Positions 1-12,000 of a DNA stretch of 64,000 bases are shown here, one piece after another. Location: contig CM053265.1 in assembly GCA_028583415.1 (NCBI GenBank), positions 27,373,815 to 27,437,814 of the forward strand, written 5' to 3'. The DNA is from Protea cynaroides. Its lineage: Eukaryota > Streptophyta > Magnoliopsida > Proteales > Proteaceae. The first letter of the stretch is position 1. Each line of letters begins with the position of its first letter. Under the pieces are notes generated by a model that was not told the DNA's origin, made no database searches, and worked only from the letters and a program-made list of their open reading frames with translations. The position numbers were made by a program, and so were the translations under genes.

Positions 1-513
1 CAGCGCCTACGAGTGAGCACGAGAGGCGAGGTGGTTGTAGAGGATACCATGACCTCCGACATCGACTGGGATGCCATTCTGAGGATGCAGATGGATAATC
101 TGCCTGTTAGTGATGACGAGTTAGAGGCTCGCCCTCACCCACTCAGGAGGGTAGCAGCCGCAGCAGCAGCAGCAGCAGCCAATGCGGCACACGCAACAGA
201 GGCTGAGAGTGATGACGATGATAGGGCAGAGGATGCACCAGTGCCAGCCCCACAACCTACACCTGCAGCACCACCGTCTACATCTACAGCTGGACCATCT
301 CATCCTCCTCCGGACCCAGTATTGAGCATGTTCACGGAGATCAAGGACACCCAGAGGGTCATCCTAGAGTCTAAGCGAGAGATGGGTCAGGAGTTAGGAT
401 GTCTGGCTTGTAGCCTACGGGTCATACAGGACTAGGTGCACTGGCTTAGGGTCGCTTACGAGCGGGATTATGATAGAGCGGACCCTATTCCTTTTAGGCT
501 CCCTACCCCATGA
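1..513 (+). pseudogene. 3' part of the antisense accessory ORF (aORF) of element Z
   Basis: The frame is open from the first base of the window, so the gene starts outside it. It has an acidic region, an alanine run (about residues 55-63 of the visible part), a Pro/Ser/Thr-rich linker and a polar tail that match the C-terminal halves of the aORFs at 19330, 31626 and 36820. The order 'SDxDWDAI... SHPPPDP... EIKDTQR' parallels 'SPLDWEAI... SHPPSDM... EIREAQ'. A TAG at 433-435 interrupts it; homology (YERDYDRA versus YAEDYDRD) continues in frame to a TGA ending at 513. It lies opposite to the element's own strand, between PBS/5' LTR and the off-window gag, as in A, B and C. Function unknown. The TAG is probably a nonsense mutation but could be this subfamily's true stop. 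Confidence 0.75.
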
Positions 514-813
514 TTCCCTTTTATTTTCTCTCTTTTCTTTAGGGTAACTGTCCAGCTTGTGGACCGTACCCTGTCGCACTATTTCATTTCATACTCATTT
601 TTTTATTAATGAAAGTTTTCATGGTTCACCTAACTAGTGTATGTGCAAATGTTAAGTTCCATATTTAATATAGTGCATTATGCTCTTTCTTAGTCTGTCT
701 CAGGTATCAAACAATGCTTAGGGTGTGTTTGTATTAATATTGTTTTTAAAATTTTCCTAACTCAGTTCATCAACTTAGTTAAGTGCAGTATGGTCTGTGG
801 ACAGAGCCCGAGC
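514..813. other. Spacer between aORF end and PBS of element Z
   Basis: Non-coding leader. It aligns by eye with 20713-20977 and 32966-33258: a 'gtccagcttgtggaccgtaccctg' type block, then 'agtgcattatgctctttctt' and a stretch leading into the PBS. AT-rich, no ORF of note. (Block fragments here are described loosely; spacing is similar in B, C and D.). Confidence 0.6.
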
Positions 814-825
814 GCTCTGATACCA
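814..825 (-). other. Primer binding site of element Z (tRNA-iMet)
   Basis: On the minus strand the 12 bases read TGGTATCAGAGC, complementary to the 3' end of plant initiator-methionine tRNA, three bases after the LTR end. Confidence 0.9.
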
Positions 826-828
826 AGT

Positions 829-3170
829 TGTCACACCCCAATTCTGAACCAACCAGAATGGTGTGAGTGAACCGTCATTGAACCAATGGTTCACACCAGG
901 ATCTCGAATAGACCGTGTCCACTCATACAAACCATTGCACATAACCACAATCAGAATATAAATAATACAGCGGAAGTCTTTAAATAGAATGAACTGAGTA
1001 TCTATTGATAAATTAAATAAATATCTCATTATTCAAATCCAATCATAAAATATAATATCATTACATCTCTTTAAAAGTCAACCGAAAATAACTGAAACAA
1101 ATAAATAAAATCAATCACAGGTACACGCAGAAAGGGTACTCGCATGAAGCATCATGCTTGTCCTCTCCTGCCTGTACACCCAGAGCAGCAACATCACCAT
1201 ACGCCGGAGCGTTCATATAGTCATCCATCGGGTATCCTGCATCAACATCTAAAAACAATGTATACACAGAGGGTGAGCTCACAACTAGCTCAGTAAGACA
1301 ATCAGACAGTTTCACAATATTATGCATGAGTAACAATCATTTTATGCTGTGGTCTGGTTTAAGTTTGCAATGTGCAATAGAAAGGTTTGGTGGCCCCCGC
1401 ACCTCCATACACGAGTGTGTGGCACAGCATGGATCACAGCTCCATCGGCCCACATGCACCCATTCATGGAATAGAGATAGAGCTAAGATATCCCCGTACC
1501 TCCCCTGATGCTCTATCCATACCAGTACCTAAGCCCCTACTGGCCAGGGCTTGCAAACTGGGCTCGCAACTAACCAATCCTATATGTCATCAATGTATAC
1601 TCTATCCCAGCACAGCCGTCTATGGCATAAAGATAGAGCTAAGGTATCCTCGTACCTTCCTGATACCCTATCCGCAACTAACCCACTAAGATAGAACAAT
1701 ACGCAGGTAGACCCTATCCCAACCTAACTCCCTATGGCATAGAGATAGAGCTAAAGCATCGTGGACAAGCCAGCGTCGACATCGGAGACCACAGTGCAAC
1801 ATAACCATGGCCAGGCCAACATCAATATCGGAGACCTTCGTACCACGATCTTCCCCTGATGCCCCACCCGTACCAAGCATGTTAAAATTGAATACTAGAA
1901 AAACTACCAGTGTGAGGAATGATCCCAGGCCCTTGCCCCACTCCACACACCTATGAAATTAATCACATGCCTAATAATCACATCCTATCATGCATGAACA
2001 ATAATAATAACTGAAAGTAAAGGATGGAATGTGAATATGTACAGACATCACATCATATATATTCAAGTTATTAACGAAGATTTACTATCCAATAATTATT
2101 AGGGTTTTGGTCAGATTCCCTTACTTGACGCTCGTTTGATAGCTTGCTCCACGTCGCAAGATCCAAACGTGCTATCACAAAGTCCTACAATATTATTAGG
2201 GTTTCGTTAGAATAGTTTCTTAGGGTTTACATTGGTCGGAAAACCAACGAGGTTACAAAATACACTCACAGAGCTGACCGGTAGCATGTACCAGTCGCAG
2301 CTCTGTGGGGAAGACTGGCGACCGATATTGTCAGCCGGTCCCCACAGACCAGCCCCCCGGAAGGTACCGGTGGCAGCATACCGGTCACACAGGGTGCAAC
2401 CGGTATAGTCGACCGGTATGTCTCTGGAAGACCATACTTCAGGTTTTTCAACTGTCGTCGATCATTCTCCATGGGTTTCCAGGGTTTCTCCTATCCATTT
2501 TAAATCTGAGCTTTGAGTTAGAGTTATCTCCAACTCATTCCAGTCTAGTTTCAATGATAATCATCCTAGAACTTGAATCTAGGGTTTGACGGCAACTTAG
2601 GGTTTAATGTCCAATTAGGGTTTTAGATCAATACTTACTTTGCATGGTATTGATCCACCCATACAACTATCCTAGAGTCATAGAGTAAGAGGAATGACTA
2701 AAACACTTACCGTCGACTGGCGTAAAGTGAGCGTCGTCGAACAGCAAAGGTAGTACTTCCTTCTTCTTCCTAGCTTCTTCTCCTTCTCCAACCTCCTTCT
2801 CCTTTCTAGGGTTTGTGAGAGATACTGGAAAGGATTTGAGGAGGTTTAAGAGTGTTTATATAGGCTAGGAATAGGGTTTAGAAACCCTATTAGGATTAGA
2901 AAGGTCTTAGGAATTGAAATCAGGAAAGTGTGACCCACAGAGATCAATTTCTGGATCTCCGTAGTCAGCTGCGCAATGCTGACCGGTCGACCGGTACCAA
3001 GACCGGTACCATCGACCGGTCAACATAAAATAATGATTATTTCACCGTCTTTGATCCGATTTCGTACATGTTTGTCATCCGCTCGTCCCGTCTGGCTCAG
3101 TGATGATCGGAAGGCCTGTTACGACATGAAATCACGGTTTAGACCGGGTTCACGGAGTGCGGGTCTTACA
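829..3170 (-). repeat. 5' LTR of element Z (2342 bp, ACCGGT subfamily)
   Basis: Bounded by TGT...ACA on the minus strand with the PBS directly inside, so this is a 5' LTR and the body lies left of the window. TATATAAA at 2865-2872 (minus) marks the promoter about 300 bp from the LTR start, leaving a very long R-U5. A consensus splice-donor-like CGACG/GTAAGT lies at 2710-2711. Two clusters of ACCGGT dyads lie at 2265-2425 and 2975-3025, where A/B/C LTRs carry GGGTCGA. The U5 part has a codon-conserved segment (1115-1260 minus; see findings). Sequence is clearly diverged from A/B/C apart from the ends and a conserved core near 1510-1600. Confidence 0.85.
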
Positions 3171-5454
3171 AATTATTCCTACTAGCCACTACTTTATGAC
3201 AATATCACATACCACCCCTAATATCCAAAACATGTAACATAGAGGTCCAATCTATTAATAGATCTCCATTAGGTGATGATGTTAGCTAACACTAAAAAAA
3301 TTTAAGGACAAGAATACCCTTAATGGAAGTTAAAATGTTTTATTTACCCTTACCTTCACCACTGCTCTGCCTTCTTTGCCGATCTGAAAAAGGAAATCTT
3401 CCCTGAGCAAACAAAGAACAATCGATAGCCTAAAGCGGTATTGTGCTTGAACTCTAACCATTGCAGAGGTAATGTTCTCCAAAATCGAAAATGTATCCCT
3501 ATGATTTTTCCCAATAAAGGGAAATGTATCCTTCTGATTTTTCAGCACCAATACTTGGAATTTGAATCGAAAACGTCTAGCCTTAGTCCATTCAGAATAG
3601 GATTGCTTCTATGGAGATATTTATGGGAGCAATGATAAAGAAGAAGAACAGAGGATGAAAGGGACTTGGGAATAAGAATGATGAAGAAGAAGAACAAAGG
3701 ATGGGTGGATTTTGAGGTCTTTCACTGCCACCCGCGTAACGCTGGGTTTTACCAACCTCATGTAATTTTAGCACATTGGAAGCACTTCCACGAGGACTTT
3801 GGACAGACCGGCGGATAGTCTAGAGGCTAGGAGAGATTTCCATACAATCCAGGGTCGAAAGCCACTCCTACCTGTTGTGGCTATTTATTGACTAGTACTT
3901 TAATCCGCGTTCACCTGCAAGATGGAAAGAGAAAATCATTACCGAAGGGCAGGCCAAGATAGCCTGACGTCCTCTCTGATGGTCAAGTCAGTGGTGAAGA
4001 TTCAAGTACAAACAGAATTACTTAACTGAGAATCTACCTTTCTGAATATGTGTGAAGTGGCTTTTATAAACGTAGAGAATCTTGAACATTTTTGAGATAA
4101 AGCGTGGGAATAACCACCTAACCATCAAGAGTATCTCTGAGACTCAAGCATGACCGTAAGATTATGAACCAACGGCCAAGATGCGTCAAGTCGCCTGTCC
4201 CAATCAGCAAGACCATCACGGAATCTATTGCCGTGATGATTAAGAAGTCTTCTACACGTGTGATAGCCAATGAATAGGATAAGGAACGAGTTAAAGTATT
4301 CAGTTATCAAGACACCAAGTAATCATGCGACTCGACATGTCATCAAGTATTGATGCAACTTGGCATTCCATAGCAACTTGGGGCGAGTCCCAACTCGCGA
4401 GATGAAGCAACCTCTAAATTGACTAGTTGACAATCAAAACCATCAAGACACATGTTTTCCTTCATATGTCATGAACCCAGACGACATGTGTCACCCAATG
4501 GTTAGTGAGAAAATTATGGAATCAATAGTTGCCCCTTGTTCTAGTGAACTCGACGAGTACGATGGGACAATCTTTATAGGAAACAAAATTTGCCTTACGC
4601 AGCAAAGAGAAGTTGCTGGAAATTCACCAAGTCAACGGGCAAAACCGACAGCAATGAACAACTAAGGCCACTCGTCCAATTCCTTGCCACCATAAATGCA
4701 TCATAAAGGCATAACAGCTTCGTAATTCGCTCCTTAATGAAAGACGGAACGGATTCTCAAAAAATCCTGCCGAACCTTTTGCGATTCTTCAATGTAAAGA
4801 GTAACAATAGGGTGGGGTGGTTTGAATTAGGCCAGCGAGGGTATGCCACACGTCCTCACAACGATTGAGAATAACCTACATCATTACTCGAAAGAAGTGA
4901 CAACTCCAATAACTCCATCATTTACTGTGGTGTACGGCTCGAGGGGTCACTTTTTGTCAAAAGATACGCCGAAATGTTCGGTCATGATGACCATCGATTA
5001 GCTTACTAGAGAAGTTACCCCCTTAGTGTAGAACGTCCATAAAAAGTTGGTCTCTGGCTTAGTTGATCTTTCTTTGAAACTTTTGGTTTTTAGGTGAAAG
5101 ATTGAATCTCCATCCTTTTGTAACTCTTTTGAAATCTCCCATGGCCACTGCAAGCCTGTAGCTGCAAGTCAAAGCCTTTAGAAAATTTTCATTATTGTCG
5201 ATAGTAAGTACTCGTCCTCTTAGATTTGTAGGTGCATCTTCCAAAACTTTTTCTTTCTTTTTTGTCCTTATTTTGGGGAACCCATGCCCCAGGGTCGACT
5301 GTCGTAGGGAAACTTTTGACAGAATCCCAGAATCCAAAAGTAACTGTTTCTACCCCTTTTCCACAGAAGCAAAATGGGCCCCCACGCAGTTCCCATGGAA
5401 CAGAACCCAAGCCAAACCAAATCATCTTCACCCAATACCAAAGCGGTAAAGAGT
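3171..5454. other. Unassigned AT-rich sequence between Z and the split TE gene
   Basis: No protein family recognised. Short ORFs exist on both strands (for example 4471-4665 plus and 5268-5663 minus) but none shows recognisable motifs or a paralog in the window. A TATAAA-like site sits near 4063. The part just before 5455 may be upstream exon or promoter of the split gene. Confidence 0.5.
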
Positions 5455-5637
5455 ATGAGTATTCTTGAAGGGGATGACGTCGACTTCAGGAAGGTTCTCC
5501 TCAACTTATCTGAGTGATATGTGTGCCGCATACCACATGAAAATAAGGCGGCTTGTGAAGGCAATGCCTTAGAGATGTGTGTGTATCTAGCATTCTTTGA
5601 CTCCGGTTTCAAGATCCCCGTTCCCAGAGAGGCCGTC
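5455..5637 (+). pseudogene. N-terminal fragment of a PF04195-like 'putative gypsy-type transposon' gene
   Basis: The frame from ATG 5455 has a TGA at 5515-5517 and then reads on into a stretch including EMCVYLAFFDSGFKIPVPRE. That resembles the segment preceding the 'QLxPNSW' core in the plant PF04195-type family (from memory of the family). Coding homology stops after the Val codon at 5635-5637 and resumes at 62476 on the same strand and in the same frame (VENLKFYGLATAQLHANSW). The 5-mer CCGTC is present at both edges (5633-5637 and 62474-62478), so the gene was cut by the E' insertion. The start at 5455 is only the first ATG of the frame; an upstream exon is possible. This family is itself associated with retrotransposons, so it is not evidence of a host gene. 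Confidence 0.6.
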
Positions 5638-6448
5638 ATGAGGATAAAATTTAATCCACCCATCTCTGATGGACGAAAAAATGATTTGGAGCCGCCACCT
5701 AGTTTAAGGTCTAGGACCTATAAAATGTAGTCTCATCATAAGAAAATACTTCTATTGACTCATTTGACCCATTAAATTGGCTTTGATCTATTAGAGAATG
5801 GGTAATCGTTCAAGGTACAGTTTGGGAAGGTGTTAGGCACCCAAAGCTGTCCGATTCAAAAATCGGCCTCCTATGTGATTCTACTTTCCTTAGACTCAAT
5901 GGTTCTGACTGTTCATGGTCAATGGATGATGACTAGGGCTCATGAGGGATCCTATGCCAAGTTTCTAAGTTCTTCTAACCTAGGGTTTAGCCAACATGTT
6001 TTCAAAATAAATAAACAAGCAAAGTAATATACAGTGAACCGAACAGAAGATGGTTCGGAGATGGATTGAATCTGAGATGTCCAAGACATATTAAATTGCC
6101 TACATATTCCAATCCTAGAAATCAAGTCCATAACATAGTTCGAACGGAATGTGATTAAGGTTTATGGATGTGATTTATGCTTAAGCTTTCTTGGATTCAA
6201 TTGTTTAAGTTAAAGTTTATGTTTGATGATGATTGAGAATGAATCTAAAGATAGCCTATGTGGGTTGAACTGAATATGGATATGGATATGGATATGGATA
6301 TAGATAAGGATATGGAGGACCTAAGAATACTAAGATGTGGTACCGTACTTAGAGAGTCCTCTAAGTTGCCTACGTATTTCAGAGGTCCCAAAAATCAGGT
6401 ACAACGTAGCTCATTGTGATGGGTTGTGGATATAGATTTCCTAGAACC
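5638..6448 (+). repeat. Left arm of E' with repeat-family signature blocks
   Basis: Contains TTGGAGCCGCCACCTAG near 5686 and GGGAAGGTGTTAGGCACCC near 5824, a pair I recall from LTR/leader regions of plant Tat/Athila-like elements (from memory, not checked). Two 'GCCTACxTAT...AATCAxGT...TAGxTC' modules (about 6100-6140 and 6368-6412) match the 126-bp repeats at 58383-58765. A TATGGA hexanucleotide run occupies about 6274-6300. No coding potential recognised. Confidence 0.5.
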
Positions 6449-6620
6449 ACTCAGGTGTACTCTATCTTGGTTTAGGAAGGCTAAAATGGATAGTATTCTA
6501 AGACCACTCAGGTGTACTCTACCTTGATTTAAGAAAGCTAAAATGGATAGTATTCTAAGATCACTCAGGTGTACTTTACCTTGATCTAAGAAGACTAAAG
6601 GTTATGTCTAAGACCACTCA
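6449..6620 (+). repeat. 56-bp tandem array of E', left piece
   Basis: Units start ACTCAGGTGTACTCTACCTT at about 6449, 6506 and 6563, spacing 57 bp; a fourth begins at 6616 and is cut by element A. The array continues at 44744 and again at 58096. Confidence 0.85.
6616..6620. repeat. Target site duplication of element A (ACTCA)
   Basis: ACTCA immediately precedes the 5' LTR; the partner copy is at 44744-44748 directly after the 3' LTR. Confidence 0.9.
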
Positions 6621-8892
6621 TGTAAGACCAGTATCAAACTAACCCGGTCTTACCACCTTGAACCAGGTCTATCCATCATGGTTGAGCCAAATGGATCAAA
6701 TGCGTGAGGGAGATCACGATCCCAGGTATTAAATTGACCCAAAAACACTAAAAATAGGGGGAGGGTCGCAGGCCCAGCTAGGCAGGGTCGGACCCCCCAA
6801 GATAGAATGTCAGACCCTGAGTTTTTAAACGGGGGTCGGACATTTTAGAACCAGGGGTCGACGGGATCTCCGACCCCCTCATCGACCCCCAATCTACCAA
6901 TAGAAACCATGATTTGGAAACTTTCTAAATTTCAATGGGATTCTTTCTTAATCTCGTTGGGACTTATTTTTGGAGTTTCTACTCTATAAATAAGACATCC
7001 CTAAGCCTCTTTCACTCCTTTTAGAACCCCAATTGGATTGAGAGAAAGAGAAGAGAAGGAGAAGTGAAAGAGAAGAGAAGGAAAATGGAGAAGAAGATCA
7101 AAGAGAAGGCTTCAGAGAGACAAGCCTAATTCTCAGGTATGAGTACTATCTCCATGTAATACTACAGACCTTAGAATAGATAGTAAAGAGGGAATGATCT
7201 AGGAGAAACCCAAATCATCCATCCATGGTTAGGTTTTCATAGAAAACCATGGGAAAAATCATAAAAATCATATAGGTGAATGAACTACAGTTCTAGACCA
7301 TAGAACATGTGTGGAATAGATTGTAGAAGCAAGCCATAGGACCCCAAACACGAAGGAATGGATAGTAGGATGAAAATTTGACGAAACCCACAGGGGGTCG
7401 CACGAGGGTCGATGGCCAATCGACCCTACCAGACCCTAACAATCGACCCCCAGTGTTCGGGAAGTCCAAACTGTGGGTGGTCCCACCCAGGGTTGATGTA
7501 ACCTCCGACCCTGACATCGACCCCCAATTAACAGCATGCTTTTTAAAGTCTGAATTAATTCTAATTAAATTCTATCGACTTGATTAGGTCTTCTAGTGAT
7601 ATAATATCGATATAGAGTTGATTCTTAAAGCTTGAAAGAGGACCTACGATCAAGTAAATGTGAGGGAACAAGACCTAAACTAATTGGTTAATAATAAACT
7701 GTTTTACTCTTGAGTCCAATGCTATGATTGATTTTATGCGTGTATGATTGTTATGTGCATTCAACATGTCATCCAATATTTCTATTATTATTGTTCATGC
7801 ATATTTAATTATTGTTTATAACATGATGATGATGATGATATGAATAGGCATGTGGATGTATGTGTGTGGTTGGTGTGCTTGATGCGAGCGAGTATCAGGG
7901 GGAGGTGTCATAGGCGGGGCCTCAGCACTCTAGCTCTATCTCTAACTCAAGTTTTGTCCACTGACATCGTCGTATTGCCATTACCTTAGCAGAACTATTA
8001 CATCGTAGGGTATAAGGGGAGGTGGTTTCGGACCGTGTAGTCTCTGACTCTGCCGGAGGGCCTTAGCCCTATCCCTATGGACGTATTGAGGGATGCTGGG
8101 GTGAGGCCTTGGATACACTGATTGGCATTAGGATTGGTTAGTTGCGAGCCCAGTTTGCGAGCCCTCGCCAGCAGGGGCTTACGTGTTGGTATGGGCAACG
8201 GGTACAACAATAAATGTGACCTTTGCGTGTACATTGTCTATGGTGGATGCATGTAGGTCGACAATAATCGTTACCTTTGGGCGGCTTCACACACTCGTGT
8301 ATAGAGGTGCGGCGTCAATAAACGTGACCTTTGGCCACCTATCCTTTCTATAGCACATTGCAAACTTATTTACCGGACCAAAGATATGAATTGAATGCAT
8401 GCATATGTTTGTTGCATTGTTTTGTTTACTCATTGAGCCATGATGTGTGCTCACCCTCTCGACGTCGAATATTTTTAGTTGATGATGCAGGTACTACAGT
8501 TGCAGATTATATGAATGCTCCGGTGTATGCGCGTGTTGCTGCGATGGAAGTTGAAGACTTAGAGGATACGCATGACCCCTCATGCGAGTGCAACTTATGC
8601 GTATTCTATTAGGATTTTAATTAAATTTATAAAGGGATGTAATTGATATTTTATTTATTTATGTCTCAGTAGATACAATAATAACTTGATATTTTAATTA
8701 TGATTATTACAGTTAGAGTTCTCAGTTCATTTACTATAAGACTTCCGCTATTGTGTATTTATTCTGATTATGGTTGTGGATGTGTATGGTTTTATTTTTA
8801 ATGGATATCGCCTATTAGAGATCCTGGTTGAACCGTTGGTTTATTAGCGGTTCATCACACCGTTCTGAATGGTGCATAATTTGGGTGTGACA
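6621..8892 (+). repeat. 5' LTR of element A (2272 bp)
   Basis: TGTAAGACC...GGGTGTGACA. TATAAATA at 6985-6992 gives a U3 of roughly 390 bp and an R-U5 near 1.9 kb. GGGTCGA/TCGACCC clusters lie at about 6762-6893 (upstream of TATA) and 7385-7530 (downstream). A purine-rich stretch (7031-7110) is followed by a splice-donor-like CTCAG/GTATGAG at 7136/7137. A GAT microsatellite lies near 7825, and the codon-conserved U5 segment ends with the stop at 8610-8612. Confidence 0.9.
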
Positions 8893-8895
8893 ACT

Positions 8896-8907
8896 TCGTA
8901 TCAGAGC
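8896..8907 (+). other. Primer binding site of element A (tRNA-iMet, one mismatch)
   Basis: TCGTATCAGAGC against the plant iMet consensus TGGTATCAGAGC, three bases after the LTR. Confidence 0.85.
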
Positions 8908-9036
8908 ATCTCAGGCTTTATCTGTGAAACTGTATATTTCCACAAAGGACGTGAACTGAGATAGGATAAAAATTTAAAAGATATAATAATAACACACCAT
9001 AAGCATCTGTGTTGTTTGAGACTAAACTGAAAGAGA
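8908..9036 (+). other. First part of the element A leader, cut by B
   Basis: Equivalent to the reverse complement of about 20840-20977. The sequence ends GAGAATAAT and resumes as GCATCTATTAAA at 23230, as uninterrupted in the other copies. The remainder up to the aORF end is 23230-23366. Confidence 0.8.
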
Positions 9037-9041
9037 ATAAT
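9037..9041. repeat. Target site duplication of element B (ATAAT)
   Basis: ATAAT here and at 23225-23229, directly flanking the LTR ends of B. Confidence 0.9.
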
Positions 9042-12000
9042 TGTCACTCCCCAATTTCACAATATTCAGAATGGTGTGATGAACCGTCAATAAACCAACG
9101 GTTCAACCAGGATCTCGAGTAGGCTATATCCATTTTATCTAAACCTCATACATCCACATTCATAATCAAAGTAAATACACAATAGCAGAAGTCTTATAAT
9201 AAAATGAACTGAGAAATCTAAATATGATAATCATATTAAAATATCCAATTATGTTGTTTCAACAGAGACATAAATAAAATATCAATTAAATGTCTTTACT
9301 AAATCTAAATAATTAAAATAAAATCTAATCGAATATGCATGAGTTGCACTCGCAAGAAGAGTCATGCGTGTAAGACCTGTATCAAACTAACCCGGTCTTA
9401 CCACCTTGAACTAGGTCTACCCATCATGAATGAGCCAAATGGACCAAGTGCGTGAAGGAGATCACGATCCCAGGTATTAAACTGACCCAAAAACACTTAA
9501 ATTAAGGGAGGGTCGCATACCCAAAGAAGGGAGGGTCGGACCCCCCCCAAGACGGAAGTCAGACCCCCAGTTTTACATGGGGGGTCGGACACTTCAGGAA
9601 CCAGGGGTTGACGGGATCTCCGACCCCCCTATCGACCCCCGATACTTGATAAATCTGAAAACTAGGAAAGTTTCCTAATTTCGATGGGATTCCTTCCAAA
9701 TCTCAATGGGACTTATTTTAGGAGTTTCTACTCTATAAATAGGACGTCCCTAAGCCTCTTTTACTCCTTTTACAACCCTAATTGAATTGAGAGAAAGAGA
9801 AGAGTAGGAAAAGAGAAGGAAAGAAGAGAAGAAAGCAAAAGGAGAAGAGTTGCAGAGAAGGAGTATTCTTCTCAGGTATGGATACTAATTCCATGAATTG
9901 CTAAAGACCTTAGGATAGATAATGTAGAGAGTATGATCTCGGAGAAACCCAAACCATCAACTTATGGTTAGGTTTTCAAAGAAAACCATGGGGAAAATCA
10001 TGAAAGCCATATAGGTGGTAGAACCATGGTTCTAGATTATAGAACATGTGTATAATGGATTATAGGAACAAGCCATAGGACCCCAAACACGAAGAATAGA
10101 TTTAAGGAAGAAAATCGACAAAAACCTACAAGGGGTCGCATGGGGGTCGATGGCCAATCTACCCTACCAGACCCTGAGCATCGACCCCCAGTATTCGGGA
10201 AGTCCAGAATAGGGGTGGTCGCACCCAGGGTCGATCATTACTCCGACCCTACCTCCAACCCCCAGTAAAAAACATGGTTTTTAAATTCAAAATTAATTCT
10301 AATTAAATTCTATCGACTTTGTTAGGTCTTCTAGCAATATAATAACCATATAAAGGTGGTCTTAAAGCTTGTGAGAGGATCTATTAGCAAGCTAAGATGA
10401 GAAAACAGAACTCTAAACTAATTGGTTAATAATAAACTGTTTTCTCTTTTCTAGAGTCCAATGCCATGCTTGATCCTATGCGAATATGTTTGTAATGTGC
10501 ATACAACATGTCATCCAATATTTCTATTATTTGTTCATGCATATTTACTTTATTGTTTATAACATGATGATGATGATGATGATAGGAATAGGCATGTGGA
10601 TGTATGTGTGTGGTTGGTGTACTTGATGCGAGCGAGTATCAGGAGAGGTGTGATGGGAACGTCAATAAACGTTAACCTTTGGCGGGTTTCAGCACTTTAG
10701 CTCTATCTCTAACTCAAGTCTTGTGCATTAGCATCATCGTATCGCCATTACTTTAGCAGAACTATTACATCGTAGAGTATCAGGGGAGGTGGTCTCGGTC
10801 CTTGTAGTCTCTGACTCTACCGGGGGGCCTTAGCCCTATCTCTATGGACGTTCTGAGGGATGCTGGGGTGAGGCCTTAGATACACTGTTTGGCATTAGGA
10901 TTGGTTAGTTGCGAGCCCAGTTTGCAAGCCCTCGCCAGTAGGGGGCTTACGTGTTGGTATGGCACTGTACAACAGTAAACGTTAACCTTAGTTGTACAAT
11001 GTTATGGTAGGGTGAATGGGGACGACAATAAACGTTAACCTTTGGGCAGACTTCCACACCCTGTGTATAGAGGCAGGGTCAATAAACGTTAACCTTTGAC
11101 CACCCAACCTTTCTATTGCGCATTGTAAATTTTAAACCAGACCAAAGATATGAATTGACTGCATGCATATGTATTGTTGCATTGTTTTGTTTACTCACTG
11201 AGCCATGATGTGTGCTCACCCCCTCGACGTCGAATATTTTTAGTTGATGATGCAGGTACTACCATCGAAGATTATGTCAACGCTCCAGTTTATGGTCACG
11301 TAGCGGCGATGGAAGTTGAAGATGTAGTCGATACACATGACTCCTCTTGCAAGCGCAACTCATGTGTATTCGATTAGATTTTTATTTTTCTTTATTTAGA
11401 TTTATTAAAGACATGTATTTGATACTTATTTATGTCTTAGTTGATACAGAATAATTTACTATTTTAATATTAATATCACAGTAGATTCTCAGTTCATTTT
11501 ACTATAAGACTTCCGCTATTGTGTATTTACTCTGATTATGAATGTGGATATATGAGGTTTAGATCAGCCAAATACCACCTGTACGAGATCCTGGTTGAAT
11601 CGTTGGTTTGCTAGCGGTTCATCACACCATTCTGAAGTGTGCAGAATTGGGGTGTAACAATGCGTATCCACTTCGTCTTCAACTTCCATTGCCGCCATGT
11701 GCCCGTACACTGGAGCGTTGATATAATCTTTGACGGTAGTACCTACATCATCAACTAAAAATATTCGACGTCGAGAGGGTTAGCACACATCATGGCTCAG
11801 TGAGCAAACAAAACAATGCAACAATATATATGCATGCATTCAATTCATATCTGTGGTCTGGTTTAAAGTTTGCAATATGCAATAGAAAGGGTTGGAGGTC
11901 AAAGGTTAACATTTATTGACCCCTCCTCTATACACAGGGTGTGGAAGCCCACCCAATGGTTAACGTTTAATGTCGTCCCCATCCACCCTACCATGAACAT

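Noticed and set aside
814..825. tRNA-like match to initiator-methionine tRNA (also at 8896, 20978, 33259 and 55734)
   Set aside because: Only 12 bases matching the tRNA 3' end; these are retroelement primer binding sites, not tRNA genes.
3330..3635. Overlapping short ORFs on both strands
   Set aside because: No similarity between them and any recognised family; length is expected by chance in AT-rich DNA.
4000..5050. Endogenous pararetrovirus or another LTR
   Set aside because: A TATA-like box and short ORFs are present but no reverse transcriptase, movement-protein motif or paired repeat is visible.
5268..5663. 131-codon minus-strand ORF
   Set aside because: It is opposite the recognised plus-strand TE gene fragment and shows no family motif.
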